A stretch of 64,000 bases of DNA from an uncultured Coprococcus sp. (lineage in GTDB: Bacteria > Bacillota > Clostridia > Lachnospirales > Lachnospiraceae), in contig CAKQTZ010000010.1 of NCBI GenBank assembly GCA_934277375.1, positions 23,349 to 87,348 on the forward strand. Reading direction: 5' to 3'. The notes under the pieces were generated by a model. The model was not told the DNA's origin. It searched no databases and saw nothing but the letters and a program-made list of their open reading frames with translations. Position 1 is the first letter of the stretch. Every line of letters starts with the position of its first letter. A program made the translations under genes and the position numbers. Of this stretch, positions 39,743 to 48,875 are shown in pieces.

Positions 39743-42511
39743 ATGGAAGATAGAGTACTTGACTGGGCAGTATACGAGAAGACAGCCCGCGAGATGGCTG
39801 CAGAGGGACTGGTTCTGTTAAAGAACGACAACAAAGCTCTGCCGCTTAAGCAGGGAGAGACGGTTTCTGTATTTGGACGTATGCAGAACCATTATTATAA
39901 GAGTGGAACCGGTTCAGGCGGCATGGTGAATGTTGCCAGAGTGGTAGGAATCCTGGACGCACTTAATGAGTGCAAGGATGTAAATGTCAATCAGAAGCTG
40001 GCAGAGACTTACGCCGCATGGGATAAGGAACATCCTGTGGAGCTGGGACTTGGCTGGGGACAGGAGCCGTGGTCACAGGCGGAGATGCCGGTTACAGAGG
40101 AACTCGTGCAGGAGGCTGCCGGCGAGTCGGACTTGGCCATAGTGATAATCGCAAGAACAGCTGGTGAGGACAAGGACAATACACTTGAAAAAGGAGCATT
40201 TATGCTCACTGATATAGAGACTGATATGCTTAGACTTGTCAGAGAGAATTTCCAGAAAATGGTCGTTCTCTTGAATGTCGGCGGTCTTATAGATATGTCA
40301 TTTCTTGACACGATTTCCCCAGATGCCTGCATGTATGTATGGCAGGGCGGAATGGTCGGCGGATATGGAGTGGCTGATGTCCTCGTAGGGGATGTCAGCC
40401 CTTCAGGAAAACTCACAGACACGATAGCCTATGATATCAAGGATTATCCTGCGTATGACAATTTCGGCGGCGAAGAGAGAAATTTCTACGCAGAGGATAT
40501 CTATGTGGGATATCGTTACTTTGAGACATTTGCAAAGGATAAGGTCAGATATCCGTTTGGATACGGATTGTCATACACAGACTTCAAGATTGGCGTAAAG
40601 CATGCAAGCCTGGATTTTGAAAAAGGCGTGGCGAATATCTGTGTCAAAGTCACAAATACAGGAAAGAGACTTGGCAAAGAGGTTGTCCAGGTGTACGGTG
40701 AGATGCCTCAGGGCAGGCTTGGCAAGCCAGCCAGAGTACTCATTGATTTTGCAAAGACAAAGGAGCTTGTTCCAGGACTCAGCGATGAGCTGAAGTTTGA
40801 GATCCCGCTTGACCGCATGGCATCATTTGACGATTCGGGAGTCACGGGCCACAGAAACTGCTATGTGCTTGAAGCTGGAGACTACACTATCCATGTGGGA
40901 AACAGCATAAGAAATACAACAGAGTGTCTGTTCTTTGAGCTTGCCGAGACAGTGGAGCTTCAGAAGCTTCAGGAGGCACTTGCACCGTATGAGAAGTTTG
41001 ACCGCATGAAACCATTCTGTGATGAGAATGGCAGGATGCTTATAGAGTATGAGGAGACACCTCTAGTCACTGTTGATATGTATGACAGGAGAGAGCAGGA
41101 GCTGCCGGAGGAGATACCGGTTACCGGTGACAAGGGGATCACTCTTCTTGATGTAAATGAAGGCGGGGCTTCCATGGATGAGTTCATCGCACAGTTTGAT
41201 GATGAGGATCTGGCATGCTTTGTCCGCGGAGAGGGAATGGGAAGCTCTCTTGTGACGGCGGGAACAGCGTCCGCATTTGCCGGGGTATCGCCCAATTTGA
41301 TCGCACATAAGATTCCGTCGGTGTGCTGTGATGACGGACCATCGGGAATGAGACTCGACTCAGGTATGAAGACATTCTCACTTCCAAATGGCACCCTGTG
41401 CGGGTGCTCATTCAACCGGGAACTGAATACAAGGCTTTACGCACTTCTCGGACTTGAGATGACAGCAAATAAGGTTGAGGTTCTTCTCGGACCGGGAATG
41501 AATATCCACCGTCACCCGCTTAATGGACGAAACTTTGAGTATTTCTCCGAGGATCCGTATCTCACAGGCGCTATGGCAACAGCGCAGTTAAAGGGACTTA
41601 AGTCCAGCGGCGTGTCCGGAACTATCAAGCATTTCTGCGGAAATAATCAGGAGTATCACCGCCATACAACAGACTCGGTCATCTCCCAGAGGGCACTCAG
41701 GGAGATATACCTGAAGGGATTTGAGATAGCTGTCAAGTCAGGATATGCCGATTCTGTCATGACAACATATGGTCTGGTAAATGGTCTCTACACAGCAGGA
41801 AGTTATGATCTGAATACCACAATACTCAGAAATGAGTGGGGATTTACAGGCGTGGTCATGACAGATTGGTGGGCATCCATCAACCGCAGGGGTATGGAGC
41901 CGGATGCAAATGACTTTGCGACTATGATACAGGCACAGAATGACATGTATATGTGCTGCCCGGACGGCTCGAAGAATATGGGTGGAGATAATGTCATAGA
42001 AGCACTTCAGGACGGACGTATATTGAGAGCTGAACTTCAAAGGATCGCAAAGAATGTGTGTAACTTTGCCATGAATACGAATGCATTTAAGCGTCTTGTG
42101 GGAGAACCTGTAAATATAGAGATAATAAACCGTCCAAAGCAGGCGGACGATTTTTCAATAGATGATGTGGAATACATCAATGTCGACAGAGACATACTCA
42201 TAGATCTGACAGAGAAGGCCAGCACTGCCGACACGAATTATGTCATAGCTCTTGATGTTGAACATCCGGGAGAGTATGCCGTGAGCCTGAGGGGAAGCTC
42301 GACACTCGAAAAGCTTGCCCAGCTGCCGTGTACCCTGTTTTTCAACGGGTTCCCTGTGAGCAACTTTACATTTAACGGAACGGGTGGCAAGGATGTTGTG
42401 ATCAGGAAAGAGGTCAAATTTTACGGCAGATTCAATGTGCTCCGACTGTATGTGAAGTCGAATGGACTTGATCTCAAGGATATTAAGTTCAGTTTTGAAA
42501 AAGAGTTTTGA
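39743..42511 (+). CDS. GH3 glycosidase with swapped domain order
   Basis: In usual GH3 enzymes the TIM barrel comes first. Here the alpha/beta sandwich comes first (LVLLKNDNKALPL near residue 20, PFGYGLSYTDF near 275), then a fibronectin-like domain, and the TIM barrel only from about residue 470 (VCCDDGPSGMRL, KHFCGNNQE, and the nucleophile Asp in VVMTDWWA). Such permuted GH3 forms are known from Butyrivibrio and Ruminococcus. No signal peptide is seen, so it acts on imported oligosaccharides. Beta-glucosidase or xylosidase activity is likely. Confidence 0.92.
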   Translation: MEDRVLDWAVYEKTAREMAAEGLVLLKNDNKALPLKQGETVSVFGRMQNHYYKSGTGSGGMVNVARVVGILDALNECKDVNVNQKLAETYAAWDKEHPVELGLGWGQEPWSQAEMPVTEELVQEAAGESDLAIVIIARTAGEDKDNTLEKGAFMLTDIETDMLRLVRENFQKMVVLLNVGGLIDMSFLDTISPDACMYVWQGGMVGGYGVADVLVGDVSPSGKLTDTIAYDIKDYPAYDNFGGEERNFYAEDIYVGYRYFETFAKDKVRYPFGYGLSYTDFKIGVKHASLDFEKGVANICVKVTNTGKRLGKEVVQVYGEMPQGRLGKPARVLIDFAKTKELVPGLSDELKFEIPLDRMASFDDSGVTGHRNCYVLEAGDYTIHVGNSIRNTTECLFFELAETVELQKLQEALAPYEKFDRMKPFCDENGRMLIEYEETPLVTVDMYDRREQELPEEIPVTGDKGITLLDVNEGGASMDEFIAQFDDEDLACFVRGEGMGSSLVTAGTASAFAGVSPNLIAHKIPSVCCDDGPSGMRLDSGMKTFSLPNGTLCGCSFNRELNTRLYALLGLEMTANKVEVLLGPGMNIHRHPLNGRNFEYFSEDPYLTGAMATAQLKGLKSSGVSGTIKHFCGNNQEYHRHTTDSVISQRALREIYLKGFEIAVKSGYADSVMTTYGLVNGLYTAGSYDLNTTILRNEWGFTGVVMTDWWASINRRGMEPDANDFATMIQAQNDMYMCCPDGSKNMGGDNVIEALQDGRILRAELQRIAKNVCNFAMNTNAFKRLVGEPVNIEIINRPKQADDFSIDDVEYINVDRDILIDLTEKASTADTNYVIALDVEHPGEYAVSLRGSSTLEKLAQLPCTLFFNGFPVSNFTFNGTGGKDVVIRKEVKFYGRFNVLRLYVKSNGLDLKDIKFSFEKEF

Positions 42512-42525
42512 TCTGAAAATAAATA

Positions 42526-42554
42526 TTGACATAGACTGCCATAGATGGTAACCT
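42526..42554 (+). promoter_or_regulatory. Promoter of the NiCo riboswitch
   Basis: TTGACA (42526-42531), 17-base spacer, TAACCT (42549-42554). Confidence 0.75.
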
Positions 42555-42593
42555 AAATTAACTCTTTGCACTGCATATAAATCTACAGTACAA

Positions 42594-42699
42594 ACTGAGC
42601 AGACCATTGGTGAAAGCCAAGGAGTCGGGCCATCATGGCAGTGGAATCTTTACATCCACGGGACAGTAGTTACTAATACTGAGTCGTGGGTGTTTTTTT
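42594..42699 (+). promoter_or_regulatory. NiCo riboswitch with overlapping terminator
   Basis: The aptamer contains the NiCo hallmarks in order: ACTGAGCAG (42594-42602), GAGTCGGG..., GTGGAATC and GGGACAGT (42660-42667), with matching stems between them. The last arm also begins a terminator, CCACGGGACAGTA / TACTGAGTCGTGGG followed by TGTTTTTTT (42656-42699). Binding of cobalt or nickel should prevent this terminator and switch on the downstream CDF exporter. Match is to the published consensus as I remember it. Confidence 0.88.
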
Positions 42700-42843
42700 A
42701 TACTCTTTTAGGCATTCTATAAAATCCCCCACATATATTTAGTGATAAGAGCTTTCTGGAATTTATTGATCGCGCAGCACCGGTCTTTCGCCTATGGTGA
42801 TTATCAATAGACTGGTATTCATTAAGAAAGGATGGCTGATTAT

Positions 42844-43776
42844 ATGGAAAGCACAAACAAGGAAAACATGATGGCGGCGGTATCTGCCGTGTCAGAGAAT
42901 GAGTTTGAAAAGGTTGCGAACAAGGTATCATTTATAACAATAGTGCAGAACGTACTGTTGTCAGTATTCAAATTATTTGCGGGAATATTTGCACATTCAA
43001 ATGCAATGATAAGTGATGCGATACATTCTGCATCAGACGTGTTCAGTACGATCATAGTCATAATCGGGGTGAAGCTGGCGTCGAAGGAATCCGACAAGGA
43101 ACATCCATACGGTCATGAGAGACTTGAGTGCGTGGCAGCGATCGTGTTGTCTATAGTGCTGCTGTATACCGGCATCAAGATCGGCTCACAGGCGGTTAAG
43201 GACATAATCGGTGGCAATTACCAGAACCTGCAGAAACCGGGGGTGCTGGCACTGGTGGCGGCTGTTGTATCTATTGTCACAAAGGAGATAATGTACTGGT
43301 ACACAAGACACTATGCGAAGAAGATAGATTCAAGCGCACTTATGGCAGATGCATGGCATCACCGCTCAGATGCGTTGTCATCAGTTGGCGCACTTGTCGG
43401 TATCGGCGGTGCGATGATGGGATTTCCGGTCATGGATTCCATTGCAAGTATTGTTATCTTTGTATTCATAGCTAAGGCGGCATACGATATCTTCAAGGAT
43501 GCCATGGATAAGATGGTGGATCACTCCTGCGATGATGAGACAGAGAAAGAGATGAGGGATTTTGTGCTCGCACAGAATGAGGTTCTCAGTGTTGACCTTC
43601 TCCACACAAGGATATTTGGCAACAAGATATATGTAGATGTGGAGATAGGTGTAAATGGTTCATATACATTAAGACATGCGCATGAGATAGCGGAGGAGGT
43701 TCATGAGGGCATAGAGAAGAATTTTCCAAAGGTAAAGCATGTGATGGTGCATGTAAATCCTGCGGATGTTGCATAG
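42844..43776 (+). CDS. CDF-family cation efflux transporter (Co/Ni likely)
   Basis: A cation diffusion facilitator with six helices: the metal site H-x(3)-D is in SDAIHSASDVFST and DAWHHRSDALSS, with HPYGHERLE in between, and a C-terminal cytoplasmic domain (RIFGNKIYVDVEI, HAHEIAEEVHEGI). The NiCo riboswitch upstream points to Co2+ or Ni2+ export. ATG 42844 (AAAGGA 11 bases before) is preferred to ATG 42832, which is almost on top of the ribosome site. Confidence 0.92.
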   Translation: MESTNKENMMAAVSAVSENEFEKVANKVSFITIVQNVLLSVFKLFAGIFAHSNAMISDAIHSASDVFSTIIVIIGVKLASKESDKEHPYGHERLECVAAIVLSIVLLYTGIKIGSQAVKDIIGGNYQNLQKPGVLALVAAVVSIVTKEIMYWYTRHYAKKIDSSALMADAWHHRSDALSSVGALVGIGGAMMGFPVMDSIASIVIFVFIAKAAYDIFKDAMDKMVDHSCDDETEKEMRDFVLAQNEVLSVDLLHTRIFGNKIYVDVEIGVNGSYTLRHAHEIAEEVHEGIEKNFPKVKHVMVHVNPADVA

Positions 43777-43803
43777 TAATATAAAAAAATAATTCAAAAG
43801 TAT

Positions 43804-43838
43804 AAGGCGTTGACCGGTGGGGTCAACGCCTTTTGTTT
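43804..43838 (+). terminator. Terminator after the CDF gene
   Basis: AAGGCGTTGACC / GGTCAACGCCTT followed by TTGTTTT. Confidence 0.85.
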
Positions 43839-43865
43839 TATTAATGTCGGGAGCCGGAAGGAACG

Positions 43866-43955
43866 GAGGGGCCTGACCCCTCCGAACTTTCCTTGGGGGT
43901 CTGACCCCTCCGAACTTTCCTTGGGGGCCTGACCCCATCCGAATTCTCCTTGAGT
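43866..43955. repeat. Tandem repeat with CTGACCCC core, three copies
   Basis: Three units of about 32 bp, GGGGCCTGACCCCTCCGAAC followed by TTTCCTTG, the last partly diverged (CCATCCGAATTCTCCTTG). The CCTGACCCC core recurs in the tandem repeat at 63915-64000. Confidence 0.8.
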
Positions 43956-43973
43956 TGCAAAACAACAAAACAG

Positions 43974-44000
43974 TCAAAAACAATCAAAAATATTCAAAAA
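43974..44000 (+). promoter_or_regulatory. Phased TCAAAAA array upstream of the fru promoter
   Basis: TCAAAAA begins at 43974, 43984 and 43994, exactly one DNA turn apart, ending 16 bases before the -35 box. Candidate binding array for FruR or a site of bent DNA. Confidence 0.5.
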
Positions 44001-44015
44001 ACTCCAGAAATATGA

Positions 44016-44044
44016 TTGACAATCTTCATTTGAGGTGATATTAT
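44016..44044 (+). promoter_or_regulatory. Promoter of the fructose operon
   Basis: TTGACA (44016-44021), 17-base spacer, TATTAT (44039-44044), giving a leader of about 200 bases before fruR. Confidence 0.85.
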
Positions 44045-44054
44045 GCATGTAGAT

Positions 44055-44085
44055 TGATTGAAAGTGACTGAAATCAAGTGAAAAC
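44055..44085 (+). promoter_or_regulatory. Candidate FruR operator, phased TGAAA repeats
   Basis: TGAAA begins at 44059, 44069 and 44079, ten bases apart, in TTGAAAGTGACTGAAATCAA and onward. It overlaps the expected transcription start, so a bound DeoR-type repressor would block the promoter. More single copies occur at 44091 and 44110. Confidence 0.55.
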
Positions 44086-44252
44086 CACCTTGAAACAATC
44101 ATAAACAATTGAAAACAGTCAAAAGGTATGATATCCTAAAGAAAACGAAGTTATAGATCACGGATATAAATATATTTCAGTGAAATTACTACGAAAACAC
44201 ACAGACTAACACACATACAGGAGACGTACTTGTTGTACAGGAGGCAATTATT

Positions 44253-45002
44253 ATGATGACAGAGGACAGATACACAGCGATTTTAGAAGCACTGAAAGAG
44301 AAAAAGTCTATGACAGTTGCAGAGTTCACGGAGATCACGGGAGCGTCCGAATCTACTATAAGAAGAGATTTGATAGCTCTGGACGATATGGGTAAGATCA
44401 AGAGGTTCCATGGTGGCGCCAAGGCGATCGAGCATGAATACATCACCAATGAGGCACCGGTTTCAGCCAAGGCACAGCTCAACGTTGAAGAGAAAAGTGC
44501 CATTGCAAAATATGCGGCAACGATGATCAATGATGAAGATTTCATATTTATAGATGCAGGAACCAGCACGGCGCTCATGATCGACTATATCGGCGAAACA
44601 AATGCTACATTTGTCACCAATGGAATAGCACATGCCAAACGGCTTCTCAAGAAGAACCTCAGAACGTATATGATAGGCGGACTTGTAAAGCCAATCACAG
44701 AGGCGATCATCGGAGCCGAGGCAGTCAATTCCATGAAAAAGTTCAATTTCACAAAGTGCTTTCTTGGAACAAACGGAATACATATGGATTATGGATTCAC
44801 AACGGTTGACGTGGAAGAGGCTATGGTGAAGATGGAAGCGGTGAACAGATCTTATGCGAGCATAGTCCTTGCCGACAGCAGTAAGTTTGACAAGGTTACA
44901 GCGGTGACATTTGCGGCAATCGAAAAAGCCTGTATTATCACGGACAGACTTGTAAATGATAAGTACATAGACGCCACAGTTGTAAAGGAGGTACTCAGAT
45001 AA
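44253..45002 (+). CDS. fruR: DeoR-family repressor of the fructose operon
   Basis: The 249-residue protein has the DeoR helix-turn-helix at the N-terminus (KSMTVAEFTEITGASESTIRRD) and the sugar-phosphate-sensing C-terminal domain (DAGTSTALMID, FVTNGIAHAKRL, FLGTNGIHMDYG). It most likely senses fructose-1-phosphate. AGGAGG lies eight bases before ATG 44253. Its stop TAA shares a base with the fruK start, so the two are coupled. Confidence 0.93.
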   Translation: MMTEDRYTAILEALKEKKSMTVAEFTEITGASESTIRRDLIALDDMGKIKRFHGGAKAIEHEYITNEAPVSAKAQLNVEEKSAIAKYAATMINDEDFIFIDAGTSTALMIDYIGETNATFVTNGIAHAKRLLKKNLRTYMIGGLVKPITEAIIGAEAVNSMKKFNFTKCFLGTNGIHMDYGFTTVDVEEAMVKMEAVNRSYASIVLADSSKFDKVTAVTFAAIEKACIITDRLVNDKYIDATVVKEVLR

Positions 45003-45904
45003 TGATTTATACGGTGACATTCAATCCGGCGCTCGATTATGTTGTCAAGATGGACAGCCTTGAGCTTGGAATGGTGAACAGAAGTAAGTCAGAAGCCATA
45101 TTCTATGGCGGTAAAGGTATCAATGTCTCAACCGTACTTAAGAACATAGGAGTTGATTCCGTAGCTCTCGGTTTTGTTGCTGGATTTACCGGTAAGGAGA
45201 TTGAGGACGGAGTCAAGGCCATGGGAGTTAAGACAGATTTTATCCAGCTTAGGAATGGCCTCAGCAGGATAAATGTCAAGATCAAGGCGGAGCAGGAGAC
45301 CGAGATCAACGGACAGGGGCCCGACATTAAGAAAGATGAGCTGCAGCAGATGTTTGACAAGCTGGACAAGCTCCAGTCGGGAGATTGCCTGATACTTGCG
45401 GGAACTATACCGTCTTCACTTCCATCTGACATATATGAGCAGATCATGGAGAAGCTTATGAACAGGAACATCGACATCGTGGTGGATGCGACAAAGGATC
45501 TTCTGCTCAATGTATTGAAGTTCCATCCATTCCTCATCAAGCCAAATAACCATGAGCTTGGCGAGATGTTCGGAGTAGTCTTAAAGAGCGATGACGAGAT
45601 CGTTGAGTATGCGAAGAAGCTCCAGGTCATGGGTGCAAGAAATGTACTCATATCCATGGCAGGGGACGGAGCAATACTCATAACAGAGACAGGAGAGGTT
45701 CACAAGATCGGAGTTCCAAAGGGAACAGTTGTGAACTCAGTAGGGGCAGGTGATTCTATGGTGGCAGGATTTACAGCAAGCTACCTGAAGGATCACGATT
45801 ACATGGAAGCGCTGAAGAGAGGAACAGCAACCGGAAGTGCCACAGCATTTTCAGAAGGCCTTGCCACAGCGGACAAAGTAGAAGAACTCTACAAGCAGTT
45901 ATAG
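45002..45904 (+). CDS. fruK: 1-phosphofructokinase
   Basis: A 300-residue PfkB-family kinase: IYTVTFNPALDYVV start, GGKGINVSTVLKNIG, and the catalytic GTVVNSVGAGDSMVAGF. It turns fructose-1-phosphate, the product of the FruA permease, into fructose-1,6-bisphosphate. Overlaps fruR by one base and is followed by fruA after 103 bases. Confidence 0.95.
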   Translation: MIYTVTFNPALDYVVKMDSLELGMVNRSKSEAIFYGGKGINVSTVLKNIGVDSVALGFVAGFTGKEIEDGVKAMGVKTDFIQLRNGLSRINVKIKAEQETEINGQGPDIKKDELQQMFDKLDKLQSGDCLILAGTIPSSLPSDIYEQIMEKLMNRNIDIVVDATKDLLLNVLKFHPFLIKPNNHELGEMFGVVLKSDDEIVEYAKKLQVMGARNVLISMAGDGAILITETGEVHKIGVPKGTVVNSVGAGDSMVAGFTASYLKDHDYMEALKRGTATGSATAFSEGLATADKVEELYKQL

Positions 45905-46007
45905 TAAAACGTAGGTGTTCCGTCGTGAGAGGGAATACTTAGGATATTCAGATACCGCACAGCAGCATATGTGGATGCGGCTGATTATTTAAGAGGAGGT
46001 TACGTTT

Positions 46008-48074
46008 ATGAGAATCACAGAGCTTTTATCAAAAGAAAGCATTGCTCTGGGTGTAAAGGTAGATTCAAAGGATGCGGCGATTGACTACCTTGTCAACCTG
46101 CACGATGCAGCGGGCAACATCTCAGACAAGAAAACATACAAAGAAGGAATACTTAAGAGAGAGGAAGAGGGCTCAACAGCTATAGGAGAAGGAATAGCAA
46201 TCCCTCACTCCAAGAACAAGGCAGTCAAGAGACCTGGACTTGCAGCTATGACAGTTCCAGATGGAGTTGATTACGACTCACTTGACGGACAGCCATCAAA
46301 CCTGTTCTTCATGATCGCAGCACCGGAGAGCGGATCAGATGTACATCTTGAGGTACTTTCAAGACTGTCTATGCTTCTCATGGATGAGGACTTCAGAGCA
46401 GAGCTTCTGAAGGCAGCTGACAAGGATGCCTTCCTTGCAGTCGTTGACAAATATGAGAACGCAAAGTTCCCAGAGGAGACAGCAGAGAAGACTGAGGAAA
46501 AGACGGTTGAGAAAGCTCCTGAGAAGAAAGGGTTCAGAGTCCTTGCCGTTACAGCGTGTCCTACAGGAATAGCTCACACATATATGGCAGCCGAGGCACT
46601 TGAGAAGGCCGGCGCCAAGATGGGATATGCTTTAAAGGCTGAGACAAATGGCTCAGGCGGAGCAAAAAATATACTTACTGATGAAGAGATTGCAAATTGT
46701 GATGGTATCATAGTTGCAGCTGACAAGAATGTTGAAACAGCAAGATTTGATGGAAAGCCGGTTCTTTTCACAAGAGTGGCAGATGGAATACACAAGCCTG
46801 AGGAACTCATACAGAAGATTGTGGATGGTCAGGTTCCAGTTCACCACGAGGAGGGTGGCAGAAAAGAGTCGAGCAGTGCAAATGGCAGTGTGGGAAGCAG
46901 GATCTACAAGCATCTTATGAACGGAGTATCGCACATGCTCCCATTCGTAATCGGCGGTGGTATCCTCACAGCTCTTGCATTCCTTATAGATACACTTTGC
47001 GGATTTGGTGCAACAGGTGGATCCAACTTCGGTTCCATGACACCGCTCTCAGCATTCTTCAAGTATGCCGGTGGTCTGGCGATGGGCGTGATGGTTCCGG
47101 TGCTTGCAGGATTTATAGCAGAGTCCATAGCGGACAGACCTGGACTTGCAGTCGGTTTCCTCGGTGGTATCCTGGCATCTTCCGGAAATGCAGCCTTGTC
47201 CGGTTATGTATGGGCAGGAGATAATCTTGGCGGCTTCCAGTCATTTATATCAAAGTTTGGTTTCGTCGCAGAAGGCGGCGGCAGCACAGTTTCAGGATTC
47301 CTCGGCGGTATCGCGGCAGGATTTCTCGCAGGATATATAGTACTTCTTCTTAAGAAAATCTGTTCAAAGTTCCCACAGTCACTTGAGGGAGTTAAACCGA
47401 CACTTATATATCCACTTGTCGGAATGTTCCTCATGGCAGTGCTTATGATATTTGTACTCAACCCTATCATCGGAGTTGTAAACACAGGACTTTCAGATAT
47501 GCTGACAGCACTGGCAAATAAGAACCTTCTCATTCCACTTGGAATCATCCTCGGCGGAATGATGGCGATAGATATGGGTGGCCCTATCAACAAGGCTGCA
47601 TATGTATATGGAGTCACAGTACTTTCTACAGCTGCCGGACTTACAGCAGCAGGCACACCGATAACAGATCCTGCAGTTCAGGCATGCTACATCTCCATGG
47701 CATCTATCATGGTAGGCGGTATGGTACCTCCACTTGGAATTGCCCTTGCATGTATCTTCTTCCCTAAGAAGTTCACAAAGGCAGAGAGAAACTCAACAGT
47801 ATCAAACATCGTAATGGCTTGTGGATTCATCACAGAGGGCGCAATACCATTTGCAGCAGCAGATCCACTCCACGTAATACCATGTACACTTGTAGGAGCA
47901 GCAGTTGCAGGCGGAATGTCAGCAGCGTTCAAATGTACACTGATGGCACCTCACGGCGGAATCTTCGTATTCGCAACTGTAGGCAACTGGTTACCATATA
48001 TCATCTCATGGCTTGTAGGATCGGTGATCACATGTATCATGCTCGGTCTTATCAAGAGAAACGTGCAGGAGTAA
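46008..48074 (+). CDS. fruA: Fructose PTS permease, EIIABC
   Basis: Three domains in one chain of 688 residues. IIA (1-150) has the phospho-His in AIPHSK. IIB (about 170-270) has the phospho-Cys in VTACPTGIAHTYMAAEAL, typical of fructose systems. IIC (about 300-685) is the membrane channel with GGGILTALAFLID and MGGPINKAAYVYG. It imports fructose as fructose-1-phosphate using phosphate passed from PtsI via HPr, both encoded just downstream. Strong AGGAGG precedes ATG 46008. Confidence 0.96.
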   Translation: MRITELLSKESIALGVKVDSKDAAIDYLVNLHDAAGNISDKKTYKEGILKREEEGSTAIGEGIAIPHSKNKAVKRPGLAAMTVPDGVDYDSLDGQPSNLFFMIAAPESGSDVHLEVLSRLSMLLMDEDFRAELLKAADKDAFLAVVDKYENAKFPEETAEKTEEKTVEKAPEKKGFRVLAVTACPTGIAHTYMAAEALEKAGAKMGYALKAETNGSGGAKNILTDEEIANCDGIIVAADKNVETARFDGKPVLFTRVADGIHKPEELIQKIVDGQVPVHHEEGGRKESSSANGSVGSRIYKHLMNGVSHMLPFVIGGGILTALAFLIDTLCGFGATGGSNFGSMTPLSAFFKYAGGLAMGVMVPVLAGFIAESIADRPGLAVGFLGGILASSGNAALSGYVWAGDNLGGFQSFISKFGFVAEGGGSTVSGFLGGIAAGFLAGYIVLLLKKICSKFPQSLEGVKPTLIYPLVGMFLMAVLMIFVLNPIIGVVNTGLSDMLTALANKNLLIPLGIILGGMMAIDMGGPINKAAYVYGVTVLSTAAGLTAAGTPITDPAVQACYISMASIMVGGMVPPLGIALACIFFPKKFTKAERNSTVSNIVMACGFITEGAIPFAAADPLHVIPCTLVGAAVAGGMSAAFKCTLMAPHGGIFVFATVGNWLPYIISWLVGSVITCIMLGLIKRNVQE

Positions 48075-48286
48075 AAAATGCACAAAAGTAATGCACAAAA
48101 AACGACAGAATGTTATAATTTATACAATTGGGATTTGTGAAAGAAATCTGATAAAAATATGGATCAAGGAAAGATGGCAGGTCATCTGGCTGTGATGCCA
48201 TAGAGGTAAATTGAGATCGGATTATTTTACGAAATTCTATTAACACAAGATTTGATCAAGAGACAGAACCACTCATAAAAGTATAT

Positions 48287-48421
48287 GGCGTAAGTGGTAG
48301 TACATGTCTTTTGAAGGGAATTTGAGACCGCCGGTCCTTAGGTGGCGCGATAAGCGGCACCTTAGTACCGCTGCAGGTCGAAATAAGTGGGAGCGACCCT
48401 GAAAAGGATGTGTCATTAGCC
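48287..48421 (+). ncRNA. Long-hairpin element, family A, copy 2
   Basis: The core GACCGCCGGTCCTTA, stem GGTGGCGC / GCGGCACC, CTTAGTACCGCTGCAG and CCGCT / AGTGG around GTCGAAAT matches copy 1, with paired substitutions in both inner stems. The outer arm (TACATGTCTTTTGAAGGG) is unrelated to copy 1 but pairs, with several G-U pairs, to CCCTGAAAAGGATGTGTCAT. It ends 54 bases before the ptsH start, so it would lie in the ptsH leader. Confidence 0.65.
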
Positions 48422-48475
48422 CAAAGCTTCATAATGAACACCGGTGGTCCGTCCGTAAAAGAAGGAGAAGAAATT

Positions 48476-48739
48476 ATGGTAGCACAGACAGTAAAAGTAG
48501 TAAATGAACAGGGACTTCATATGAGACCAGCAGGAGTATTTGCAAAGGAGATGACAAAGTTCTCATGCGCAGTAACTCTCGACGTAGCAGGCAAGAAGAT
48601 CAATGCCAAGAGCGTAATGCTCATCATCGCAGCATGCATCAAGTGTGGTGCAGAGGTTACAGTAGAGTGCGATGGTGCAGACGAGAAGGAGGCTCTTGCA
48701 AAGGCAGTTGAGCTCATCGAGTCAGGATTTGGCGAGTAA
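48476..48739 (+). CDS. ptsH: HPr phosphocarrier protein
   Basis: The 87-residue protein has the EI-phosphorylated His15 in GLHMRPAGVF and the regulatory Ser46 in NAKSVMLII, at exactly the classical positions. AAGGAGAAG lies before ATG 48476; a longer frame from 48410 runs into the hairpin element and is not credible. It passes phosphate from PtsI to FruA and other PTS permeases, and Ser46-P would act with CcpA in carbon catabolite control. Confidence 0.96.
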   Translation: MVAQTVKVVNEQGLHMRPAGVFAKEMTKFSCAVTLDVAGKKINAKSVMLIIAACIKCGAEVTVECDGADEKEALAKAVELIESGFGE

Positions 48740-48875
48740 TATAAGTACATTGCCCTGACGTCGAAGCGGACTATTTATATATGAAATCTGAAATCAGACT
48801 TCAGTACATGTTACAGGCAAATGGTACTCGACTGGAGTACCATTTGTTGTATAGAGAATAATTGGAGGTTTTCTT

